Origin: Bacilli bacterium
Lineage (GTDB): Bacteria > Bacillota_I > Bacilli_A > RF39 > UBA660
NCBI GenBank assembly: GCA_028684735.1
Contig: JAQUFI010000070.1
Location: 1 to 5,886 of the forward strand
Direction of reading: 5' to 3'
Length of the DNA: 5,886 nucleotides
Shown: in pieces, positions 1 to 5,116 of the stretch
Layout of the letters: each line of letters starts with the position of its first letter
How positions within the stretch are numbered: position 1 is the stretch's first letter
The notes under the pieces: generated by a model
The model's database searches: none
Told to the model about the DNA's origin: nothing
What the model saw: only the letters and a program-made list of their open reading frames with translations
Program-made: the position numbers and the translations under genes

Positions 1-509
1 TTTTCGATTTCCAATGAAGTTTCCTTAGCTTTTGCTTCATTGATATTAATCTTAAGATCATCAAAATTAAAACCAATACATTTAAAATCCTCTATCATAC
101 TATTAGTAATACTTTTTAATTTCATTTTTTCAGCTGAATTACTAACCTCAATATTTAAAACATTATCTTTTACTTCAATATGGTTATCAATAAACATATG
201 AATCAATGGAGATACAATACTATATTTTTCAATTAAGTAATTATAATAATCTCTAAGTTTATCTTGTGCAATATTTAAAACATTAAAAATAGGTTTTACC
301 AACTCAAATTGTTTAAAACCTTCATTTAATAAATCACAAAACTTATGATATATATTAACTGGTAATAATTGTTCAATTGTCATATAAAAATAATAATTAG
401 TTTTCTTTTTATTGCCAACTATTTTTTCAAGTTTGGCATTTTCAAAGTAACTATAATCATTATCTTCAAAATTTATTTTTTCTAATAATATTTTTAATTT
501 ATCTTGCAT
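1..509 (-). CDS. polC: DNA polymerase III PolC, N-terminal part (partial at left edge)
   Basis: PolC is the Gram-positive replicative DNA polymerase III alpha subunit with built-in proofreading exonuclease. Only the first 169 residues lie in the window; the gene continues past position 1. No catalytic motif is visible, since the OB, PHP, exonuclease and polymerase domains lie further on. The call rests on resemblance to remembered Bacillus and Staphylococcus PolC N-termini: residues 20-60 (YFENAKLEKI, then EQLLPVNIYHKF) resemble the B. subtilis segment YFEHGEIKKL plus LLPFQIYD, and residues 114-152 (KDNVLNIEVSN, then GFNFDDLKI) resemble the second N-terminal subdomain, followed by the usual charged linker (NINEAKAKE). 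The start ATG at 507-509 has an AGGTGG ribosome site four bases upstream. The gene follows prmC across a terminator hairpin, so it probably has its own promoter or depends on read-through. The N-terminal domain diverges quickly in this family, so the identity is likely rather than certain. Confidence 0.87.
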   Translation of the reverse strand, partial: MQDKLKILLEKINFEDNDYSYFENAKLEKIVGNKKKTNYYFYMTIEQLLPVNIYHKFCDLLNEGFKQFELVKPIFNVLNIAQDKLRDYYNYLIEKYSIVSPLIHMFIDNHIEVKDNVLNIEVSNSAEKMKLKSITNSMIEDFKCIGFNFDDLKININEAKAKETSLEIE

Positions 510-513
510 ACTA

Positions 514-519
514 CCACCT
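514..519 (-). promoter_or_regulatory. Ribosome binding site of polC
   Basis: AGGTGG on the minus strand lies four bases before the ATG at 507-509. It fixes the start of a gene whose far end is outside the window. Confidence 0.75.
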
Positions 520-525
520 ATAGTT

Positions 526-566
526 ATTGTATCAAAAATATGATTATTATTAAATGATAAAAACAA
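526..566 (-). promoter_or_regulatory. Possible polC promoter (weak, two alternative readings)
   Basis: The gap between the prmC terminator and polC is very AT-rich. Reading one: TTGTTT at 561-566, an 18-base spacer, and CATATT at 537-542. This would start RNA near position 530 and leave a leader of about 20 bases, much like the other two promoters here. Reading two: a better -10 box, TACAAT at 526-531, but with only TTTAAT as a -35 and a start so close to the gene that the leader would begin at the ribosome site. Neither is strong. The -35 of reading one overlaps the U-tail of the terminator. Confidence 0.25.
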
Positions 567-593
567 AAAACTACATTATTTGTAGTTTTTTTT
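561..593 (-). terminator. Rho-independent terminator of prfA-prmC, overlapping the prmC end
   Basis: Positions 566-575 and 581-590 form a perfect 10-bp inverted repeat around a 5-base loop (576-580). Its core is CTACA/TGTAG flanked by A/T pairs. On the minus strand the 3' arm runs into a T-rich tail (TTTTTTGTTT). The 5' arm encodes the last prmC codons (Lys-Asn-Tyr-Lys) and the TAA stop lies in the loop. The stem is weak in G/C, and the A and T tracts on both sides give it a bidirectional look, but no plus-strand gene enters here. Confidence 0.8.
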
Positions 594-1376
594 ATGATTA
601 ATCAAGATAAAAGCAAATCGTGTTCGCTCTTGAAGATCTTGTTCAATTGTTATTTCAGCTCCATCAAAATATTTTTTTGCTAATAACTTAACTTGTTTGC
701 CTTGATTTTCACCAATTTCTAAAGCAATCATACCTTCATCTTTTAAATATTTAGGTGCTTCTTTAATGATTTGTTCAATCACTTCCAAACCATCATTAGA
801 TGCATATAAAGCTATCTTAGGTTCATTATTTTTAACTATGGTTTGGACATCATCACTTTCACTCAAATATGGTGGATTACTTATAATAATATCGTATTTT
901 TGGTTTAAGGATTGGTATAAATCTCCTAATAGATAATCTATTTTCACCCCATTATCCCTTGCATTGATTTTAGCTATTTCTAAGGCTGGAGAAGATATAT
1001 CGACAGCTGTAATATTACTATGAGGATATATTTTTTTTAAGGTAATACCAATACACCCACTACCAGTTCCTAAGTCAACAATATTAAGAGGGCAATTAAA
1101 ATATTTATCGATATATTTAATTGTTTTCTCAATTAATTCCTCAGTTTCGAAACGAGGGATTAAAACATCGGGAGTGACTTTAATAATATTTCCATAGAAG
1201 TTAACATTTCCAATAATATATTGAATAGGAAGACCCTGAATCAATTTATTAATTCCTTCTTGGTAAGTATCTTTATCAATATATTTATATAAATAATTAG
1301 CTAAATCAATGGCTTCTTTCTCAGGCATATGATTACATAACTGCTTAACCCCTTCATCAATTAATCTATTATCCAT
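576..1376 (-). CDS. prmC: Peptide chain release factor N5-glutamine methyltransferase PrmC
   Basis: PrmC transfers a methyl group from S-adenosylmethionine to the side-chain amide of the glutamine in the GGQ motif of release factors RF1 and RF2, which improves peptide release on the ribosome. The 266-residue protein is a normal length for the family. Residues 1-75 form the helical substrate-binding part, ending in GLPIQYIIGNVNFYG (48-62) and VLIPRFETEEL (71-81). The Rossmann methyltransferase domain follows, with the SAM-binding loop DLGTGSGCIGI (101-111), an acidic strand end TAVDIS (123-128) and the diagnostic NPPY tetrad at 167-170 that holds the target glutamine. LEIGENQ (219-225) is also typical. 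The ATG at 1374-1376 lies inside the end of prfA (8-nt overlap), and the A-rich sequence before it has no recognisable Shine-Dalgarno. Translation therefore probably couples to termination of prfA, its own substrate. The stop codon lies in the loop of a terminator hairpin. Confidence 0.96.
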   Translation of the reverse strand: MDNRLIDEGVKQLCNHMPEKEAIDLANYLYKYIDKDTYQEGINKLIQGLPIQYIIGNVNFYGNIIKVTPDVLIPRFETEELIEKTIKYIDKYFNCPLNIVDLGTGSGCIGITLKKIYPHSNITAVDISSPALEIAKINARDNGVKIDYLLGDLYQSLNQKYDIIISNPPYLSESDDVQTIVKNNEPKIALYASNDGLEVIEQIIKEAPKYLKDEGMIALEIGENQGKQVKLLAKKYFDGAEITIEQDLQERTRFAFILINHKKNYK

Positions 1377-2424
1377 TTTTTAATTTACGAGCTTGTTCTT
1401 CTGCTATTAAGGCATCAATGATTTCATCCAAGTCACCTTCCATAACGCGATCTAATTGTTTTAAAGTAAAACCAATTCGGTGATCAGTAATTCTATTTTG
1501 AGGATAATTATATGTCCTTATCTTTTCACTACGATCCCCTGTACCAATTTTATCTTTTCTTTCAATACCTAGTTCAGCTTCCTTCTTTTGTATTTCTGAT
1601 TCATAAATACGAGTCCTAATCATCTGCATAGCTTTTTCTTTATTTTGAATTTGACTTCTCTCATTTTGACAAGTCACAACAATTCCTGTTGGGATATGAG
1701 TAATCCGAACAGCACTATCCGTTGTATTAACACTTTGACCACCACAACCACCACTACGATAAACATCAATTCGCAAATCATTAGGTTTAATTTCAATATC
1801 AAATTCTTCAGCCTCTGGCATTACTAAAACGGTTGCGGTTGAAGTATGAACACGTCCTTGTGTTTCTGTTTCAGGAACCCTTTGAACACGATGGGCACCA
1901 CTTTCATACTTTAATTTAGAATAAACGCTATTTCCTTTAATCATAAATTCAACTTGGGAAAAACCACCAGAAGTTCCCTCTTCCTCATTTAACATTTCAA
2001 TTTTCCAACCTTGTTTTTCAGCATATTTAGTATATAGTCGGTATAAGTCACCAGCAAAAATATTAGCTTCATCTCCACCAGCAGCTCCTCTGATTTCCAC
2101 GATAACATTTTTACCATCATTAGGATCCTTAGGCAATAACAATCTTTCAATTTCTTCTTCCATGTGTTCTAATTTAGTATTTAATAAAACTAGTTCTTCT
2201 TTAGCTATTTCACCTAATTCAAGGTCACCCACCATTTCTTTGGTATCATCAATACTTTTAAGTAATTTTTTATATTCTTGGTAAATATTGTAAGCATCAC
2301 GAAGAGAAGCTTGCTCTTTGTTAAATTGTAAAGTCTGTTTAATATCAGATATTACTTCTGGTTTCATTAACTCATCGGTGAGTTCATTATATCTATTTTC
2401 TATAATTGTTAATCTTTCTAACAT
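1369..2424 (-). CDS. prfA: Peptide chain release factor 1 (RF1)
   Basis: RF1 reads UAA and UAG stop codons in the ribosomal A site and triggers hydrolysis of the finished peptide. I place the start at the ATG 2422-2424, giving 351 residues beginning MLERLTIIENRYNEL, the usual RF1 N-terminus. An in-frame TTG at 2440-2442 would add six residues but sits at the predicted transcription start and lacks a ribosome site, whereas the ATG has AGAGGGG five bases upstream. Numbered from this ATG, the codon-recognition tripeptide is PET (184-186, RF1-type PxT, within HRVQRVPETE), which separates it from RF2 (SPF). The catalytic GGQ is at 228-230 within SGGCGGQSVNTTDSAVR; Gln230 is the PrmC target. TGDRSEKIRTYNYPQNRITD near 295-314 is a conserved RF1 block. 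The gene is first in a two-gene unit with prmC and has its own promoter just upstream. Confidence 0.97.
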   Translation of the reverse strand: MLERLTIIENRYNELTDELMKPEVISDIKQTLQFNKEQASLRDAYNIYQEYKKLLKSIDDTKEMVGDLELGEIAKEELVLLNTKLEHMEEEIERLLLPKDPNDGKNVIVEIRGAAGGDEANIFAGDLYRLYTKYAEKQGWKIEMLNEEEGTSGGFSQVEFMIKGNSVYSKLKYESGAHRVQRVPETETQGRVHTSTATVLVMPEAEEFDIEIKPNDLRIDVYRSGGCGGQSVNTTDSAVRITHIPTGIVVTCQNERSQIQNKEKAMQMIRTRIYESEIQKKEAELGIERKDKIGTGDRSEKIRTYNYPQNRITDHRIGFTLKQLDRVMEGDLDEIIDALIAEEQARKLKNG

Positions 2425-2429
2425 CTTAT

Positions 2430-2436
2430 CCCCTCT
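2430..2436 (-). promoter_or_regulatory. Ribosome binding site of prfA (decides its start)
   Basis: AGAGGGG on the minus strand lies five bases before the ATG at 2422-2424. It favours that ATG over the upstream in-frame TTG at 2440-2442, and the family N-terminus agrees. Confidence 0.8.
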
Positions 2437-2447
2437 AATCAATAAAA

Positions 2448-2476
2448 ATTATACTATAAACAAGTGAATTAAGCAA
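2448..2476 (-). promoter_or_regulatory. Promoter of prfA-prmC (sigma-A type)
   Basis: On the minus strand a perfect -10 box TATAAT (2448-2453) is separated by exactly 17 bases from TTGCTT (2471-2476), a fair -35. Transcription would begin near 2441 and give a leader of about 17 bases containing the prfA ribosome site. The promoter sits directly behind the rpoE terminator, so prfA-prmC appears to be a separate unit from DUF1934-argS-rpoE. Confidence 0.7.
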
Positions 2477-2495
2477 TCTTTTTAAAATAAAGATT
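2475..2495 (-). repeat. Second inverted repeat behind the rpoE terminator
   Basis: AATCTTT (2475-2481) and AAAGATT (2489-2495) are perfect 7-bp inverted arms around a 7-base AT loop. It begins 3 bases after the first hairpin and uses that hairpin's T-rich tail as one arm. The other arm shares two bases with the -35 box of prfA. No T-run follows it on the minus strand, so it is not a classical terminator on its own. It may extend termination, or be chance in AT-rich DNA. Confidence 0.4.
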
Positions 2496-2522
2496 AAAAG
2501 AAGAAAGTCTTAACTTTCTTCT
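2496..2522 (-). terminator. Rho-independent terminator of DUF1934-argS-rpoE, overlapping the rpoE end
   Basis: Positions 2499-2508 and 2513-2522 are a perfect 10-bp inverted repeat (AGAAGAAAGT on the minus strand) around a 4-base loop at 2509-2512. The minus-strand RNA then continues into a U-rich tail (UUUAAUCUUUAUUUU). The 5' arm encodes the last rpoE residues (Glu-Glu-Ser) and the loop UAAG contains the UAA stop codon. Confidence 0.78.
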
Positions 2523-2953
2523 AATTCACTATCAGCAACGATTGATAAATCCTCAAAATCATCTTCTTCTTCATCTAGATCATCTTCAATCATACTATCG
2601 ATATCATCTTCATTATCAATATCTAGTTCTTGTTCGTCTTCTTCCTCATCTTCTTCACTGATGATATCTTCAATTTCTTCTTCATCCTCAATATCTAAAG
2701 GAACAATATGGTTATCTTTTAAATCCCATTCTGAAGATTCTAATAAAACAAATCGTTTATCGGTCATTAATGTTGTATAATAATCACCTATCTTGGCTGT
2801 GTACTCCTCTTTTGAATAACCTAATAAATCACATATCAATTGAAATATACTTGGTGTATTCATTGGTTTTTTATTTTCCCTTAAAATACATTCAGTTAAA
2901 TCAGTATAAGATAATAAGTTTAACTCTTCTTTACTCATATCTTTCAAGCTCAT
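2510..2953 (-). CDS. rpoE: DNA-directed RNA polymerase delta subunit
   Basis: Delta is a small accessory subunit of Gram-positive RNA polymerase that speeds RNA release and enzyme recycling and sharpens promoter selectivity and sensing of initiating NTP levels. The 147-residue protein has the two classic parts. Residues 1-85 are the folded HARE-HTH domain, with ENKKPMNTPSIFQLICDLLG (26-45), the block YTAKIGDYYTTLMTDKRFVL (51-70) and the Trp region SSEWDLKDN (73-81). From about residue 88 the chain is almost entirely Asp/Glu, the disordered acidic tail that competes with nucleic acid. The tail is shorter than that of B. subtilis (whole protein about 173 residues, from memory). The ATG start has a perfect AGGAGG six bases upstream, overlapping the argS stop codon. 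It is the last gene of the DUF1934-argS-rpoE operon, and its stop codon lies in a terminator loop. The name is unrelated to the proteobacterial sigma factor RpoE. Confidence 0.95.
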   Translation of the reverse strand: MSLKDMSKEELNLLSYTDLTECILRENKKPMNTPSIFQLICDLLGYSKEEYTAKIGDYYTTLMTDKRFVLLESSEWDLKDNHIVPLDIEDEEEIEDIISEEDEEEDEQELDIDNEDDIDSMIEDDLDEEEDDFEDLSIVADSELEES

Positions 2954-2959
2954 ATATTT

Positions 2960-2965
2960 CCTCCT
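2960..2965 (-). promoter_or_regulatory. Ribosome binding site of rpoE, overlapping the argS stop
   Basis: A perfect AGGAGG lies six bases before the rpoE ATG. The first two bases of the site are the last two of the argS TAG stop (TAGGAGG), so a ribosome terminating on argS would cover the site. Confidence 0.85.
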
Positions 2966-4640
2966 ACATTTGTTCTAAGACATCTATTCCTAATGTGTTC
3001 ATCCCTTCTTTAATAACAATCGAAGTGGCTTCACATATTAGTAACTTAAATTGAGAATTATTTTCTTCTCCATCAACAATCTTTTCGTTAGCATACAATT
3101 TATTGAAATCTTGAGCTACATCAATTAAGTATTTTGCTAATTCTGATGGATCAAAATTAATTTTAGTTTTATAGATTATATCAGAAAATTCATATAATTT
3201 AAATATTATATTCCACATATATTCATTTACTACTAAATTATCATAGTTTATATTGATATTTTTTTTGTGATCTAGTAATGAATTAATACGAGCATAGGTA
3301 TATTGAATATATGGTCCAGTATTTCCTTCAAATTTTAAAATATCTTCTAAGTTAAATTCAATATCATTAGTACGATAATTTTTTAAATCATTGAAGATAA
3401 CAGCACCAACACCAATTTTACGGCTTATTTCATCTTTATTATCTAAATTAGGACTTTTTTCTTCAATATAATTTTTGGCTAAATCAATGGCTTCGACTAA
3501 GACATCATGCAGTTTAACAGTTTTGCCTTGACGGGTAGACATCTTTTTCCCATCTTGAAGCATCATTCCAAAACTGATATGATGGATATTTTTTCCCCAT
3601 TCATAACCCATTTTATCTAAAACCATTTTTAATTGTTGAAAGTGTAGAATTTGTTCATTACCAACAACATATAATGATTCATCAAAATTAAATCTTTGTT
3701 TACGATCAATAGCTGCAGCAATATCTCGAGTAAGATATAGCGTTCCTCCATCACTTCTTTTAATTAAAGCAGGATTCATATTATCGCCTAATCTTACAAT
3801 TTGAGCACCATCATCAAACTCTAATAAGTTTTTGGTTTCTAATTCTTCAACAACTGCACCCATCTTATCTTTATAATGAGATTCACCATCATATGAATCA
3901 AATTTAGAGATTCCTAATAATTCATATGTTTTTTGAAACTCTTTAAGTGAATAATCTTTAAATCTTTCCCATAGGGCTGTTACTTCTAGTTCACCATCTT
4001 CTAATTGTTTAAAAATTCTTCTAGCTTCCTCATCTAATTCTGGATTTTCACTTGATTCTTCATGAAATTTAACATATATTCTTTTTAATTCATCTAATGG
4101 TTTATCATTTAAAGCTTTTTCATCACCCCAATGATTATAAGCATAAATCAATTTACCAAATTGCGTACCATAATCTCCTAAGTAATTAATCGAATATACT
4201 TTATAGCCATTCTTAAGACATACATTTTTTAAAGCATTACCAATAACAGTACTTCTTAAATGACCAATTCCAAATGGTTTAGCAATATTTGGTGAAGAAT
4301 ATTCTACTGCCACCACTTTGCCCTCACCAAATGAATTATTACCATAATTTTCTTGTTGTTCAACAATCGTTTCTAGTATCATTTTAGACAACTTTTTCTT
4401 ATCTACAAAAATATTTAAATAGCCATTAATAGCATCGGTTTGATAACCTTTTAAATTTTCCTTAATCATTAATGCAATATCGTTAGGACTCTTATGCATT
4501 TTTTTAGCAAAGGTAAAACATGGTAAGGCATAATCAGCCATCTTTCGATCTTTTGGTTTCTCAATAATTATTTCTTCCATCTCAATATATTCTTTTAATA
4601 TATCATATATATCATTTTTTATTTGTTCTTTAATATTCAT
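2964..4640 (-). CDS. argS: Arginyl-tRNA synthetase
   Basis: This class I aminoacyl-tRNA synthetase charges tRNA-Arg with arginine in the cytoplasm. Its 558 residues match the bacterial ArgRS size. An N-terminal ArgRS-specific domain that binds the tRNA elbow (about 1-80) is followed by the Rossmann catalytic domain. The HIGH-type signature is GIGH at 124-127 within NIAKPFGIGHLRST, and NYLGDYGTQFGKLI (152-165) is a strongly conserved ArgRS block. The KMSKS-type loop is KMSTR at 366-370 (DGKKMSTRQGKTVKL). The helical DALR anticodon-binding domain follows, opening near GNTGPYIQYTYARINSLL (439-456) and running to the end. The ATG overlaps the DUF1934 stop by one base (TAATG) and has GAGGAG five bases upstream. 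The gene ends in TAG, the only non-TAA stop among the complete genes here. The order DUF1934-argS-rpoE is conserved in Bacilli. Confidence 0.97.
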   Translation of the reverse strand: MNIKEQIKNDIYDILKEYIEMEEIIIEKPKDRKMADYALPCFTFAKKMHKSPNDIALMIKENLKGYQTDAINGYLNIFVDKKKLSKMILETIVEQQENYGNNSFGEGKVVAVEYSSPNIAKPFGIGHLRSTVIGNALKNVCLKNGYKVYSINYLGDYGTQFGKLIYAYNHWGDEKALNDKPLDELKRIYVKFHEESSENPELDEEARRIFKQLEDGELEVTALWERFKDYSLKEFQKTYELLGISKFDSYDGESHYKDKMGAVVEELETKNLLEFDDGAQIVRLGDNMNPALIKRSDGGTLYLTRDIAAAIDRKQRFNFDESLYVVGNEQILHFQQLKMVLDKMGYEWGKNIHHISFGMMLQDGKKMSTRQGKTVKLHDVLVEAIDLAKNYIEEKSPNLDNKDEISRKIGVGAVIFNDLKNYRTNDIEFNLEDILKFEGNTGPYIQYTYARINSLLDHKKNININYDNLVVNEYMWNIIFKLYEFSDIIYKTKINFDPSELAKYLIDVAQDFNKLYANEKIVDGEENNSQFKLLICEATSIVIKEGMNTLGIDVLEQM

Positions 4641-5011
4641 TATATCTCCTCAAATTCTAACTCAAATATGAATAATCCTAATTCTTCATCATTGATAGTT
4701 AATTCATATTCAGTATATATTTTATGATCAGTTATCTCAATAATATTTGTTTTTATAAATAAACTTAAATTTCCTATTTCATTTATAAAATATGCACCTT
4801 CTGTCATTTTGGTTGCATCTAAATTTAATGTTAATGTTGAATCTTCTTTTTGCCTGATTATTTTCAAACAATCAGTTATCTCGATTGTAACATCAGTTTC
4901 TTCTTCTTTATATATTAACTTATTCCGCTTTTTTATTCCTGTTAAGTAATATTCAATCACTTTATTTTCCTCAGGAGTTTGTAGTAAACTCTTAATTTTT
5001 ATTTGACTCAT
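4640..5011 (-). CDS. DUF1934 family protein (YwiB-like, beta-barrel)
   Basis: This is a small cytoplasmic protein of the DUF1934 family, represented by B. subtilis YwiB. I know of no established function; family structures are lipocalin/calycin-like beta barrels. The 123 residues contain alternating polar and hydrophobic strands throughout, with no signal peptide or membrane segment. Family-like features are the segment EGAYFINEIGNLSLFIKT (71-88) and the closing strands IYTEYELTINDEE plus LFIFELEFEE. I chose the ATG at 5009-5011 because GGTGAT lies four bases upstream. An in-frame GTG at 5021-5023 would add four residues but lacks a ribosome site and falls within about ten bases of the predicted transcription start. 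It is first in the operon with argS (one-base overlap) and rpoE. The family assignment rests on weak sequence memory plus the strong positional clue of being just upstream of argS. Confidence 0.82.
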   Translation of the reverse strand: MSQIKIKSLLQTPEENKVIEYYLTGIKKRNKLIYKEEETDVTIEITDCLKIIRQKEDSTLTLNLDATKMTEGAYFINEIGNLSLFIKTNIIEITDHKIYTEYELTINDEELGLFIFELEFEEI

Positions 5012-5015
5012 TTTA

Positions 5016-5021
5016 ATCACC
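5016..5021 (-). promoter_or_regulatory. Ribosome binding site of the DUF1934 gene (decides its start)
   Basis: GGTGAT on the minus strand lies four bases before the ATG at 5009-5011. It matches the 3' half of the consensus AGGAGGTGAT. The same hexamer precedes the divergent GT51 gene. Confidence 0.65.
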
Positions 5022-5038
5022 ACATTTAACTGATTGTA

Positions 5039-5067
5039 ATTATAGCATAAGTTTATTAAAAAAGCAC
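5039..5067 (-). promoter_or_regulatory. Promoter of DUF1934-argS-rpoE (extended -10)
   Basis: On the minus strand a perfect TATAAT (5039-5044) is preceded directly by TGC, forming an extended -10 (TGCTATAAT). GTGCTT (5062-5067) lies 17 bases upstream as a weak -35, differing by one base from the -35 of prfA. Just behind it, 5071-5087 is an A-rich tract on this strand (nine consecutive A at 5079-5087) resembling an UP element. Transcription would begin near 5032, about 20 bases before the ATG. Confidence 0.75.
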
Positions 5068-5092
5068 TTATATTTTTATTTTTTTTTACAAT
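5064..5092 (+). promoter_or_regulatory. Possible promoter of the GT51/PBP gene (weak)
   Basis: TACAAT (5087-5092) is a good -10 box on the plus strand, but the hexamer 17 bases upstream (GCACTT, 5064-5069) is a poor -35 and overlaps the -35 of the divergent operon. A second AT-rich -10 option is TAATAT at 5095-5100. A promoter must lie close, because the gene is the first on this strand after a divergent start, but its exact position is uncertain. Confidence 0.35.
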
Positions 5093-5107
5093 AATAATAT
5101 TAGGATG

Positions 5108-5113
5108 GGTGAT
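5108..5113 (+). promoter_or_regulatory. Ribosome binding site of the GT51/PBP gene
   Basis: GGTGAT lies three bases before the ATG at 5117-5119, within AGGATGGGTGAT, which also offers AGGA further upstream. It supports this ATG as the start. Confidence 0.65.
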
Positions 5114-5116
5114 ACA

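Noticed and set aside
1720..1760. RF1 sequence GGCGGQS, with Ser after GGQ where E. coli RF1 has His
   Set aside because: The catalytic GGQ is intact and the following residue varies among bacterial RF1 proteins, so it is not evidence of altered function.
1645..1827. A 60-codon open frame on the plus strand inside prfA, rich in Thr
   Set aside because: It is antisense to the conserved GGQ region of RF1; the Thr run is the complement of Gly codons. It has no ribosome site and no family resemblance.
2425..2442. Longer prfA starting at TTG 2440-2442
   Set aside because: The TTG coincides with the predicted transcription start, lacks a ribosome site, and adds residues absent from the RF1 family; the downstream ATG has a good site.
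2088..2953. Low-complexity acidic tail of RpoE and GAA/GAT-rich DNA as a possible repeat or frameshift artefact
   Set aside because: An Asp/Glu-rich disordered tail is the defining feature of the delta subunit; the frame is intact up to a stop embedded in a terminator.
2770..3054. A 94-codon open frame on the plus strand across the rpoE/argS junction
   Set aside because: It is antisense to two well-supported genes, its composition is what AT-rich reverse complements give, and no ribosome site or promoter precedes it.
5012..5023. Longer DUF1934 gene starting at GTG 5021-5023
   Set aside because: It has no Shine-Dalgarno and lies about ten bases from the predicted transcription start, whereas the ATG at 5009-5011 has GGTGAT at normal spacing.
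576..5023. Possible use of UGA as tryptophan, because no complete gene here ends in TGA
   Set aside because: All tryptophans seen are TGG and no in-frame TGA occurs. Five stop codons are too few in an AT-rich genome to infer anything from the missing TGA.
5071..5088. T-rich run on the plus strand as a terminator tail
   Set aside because: No stable hairpin precedes it and no plus-strand gene enters from the left; it is better read as an A-tract behind the divergent promoter.
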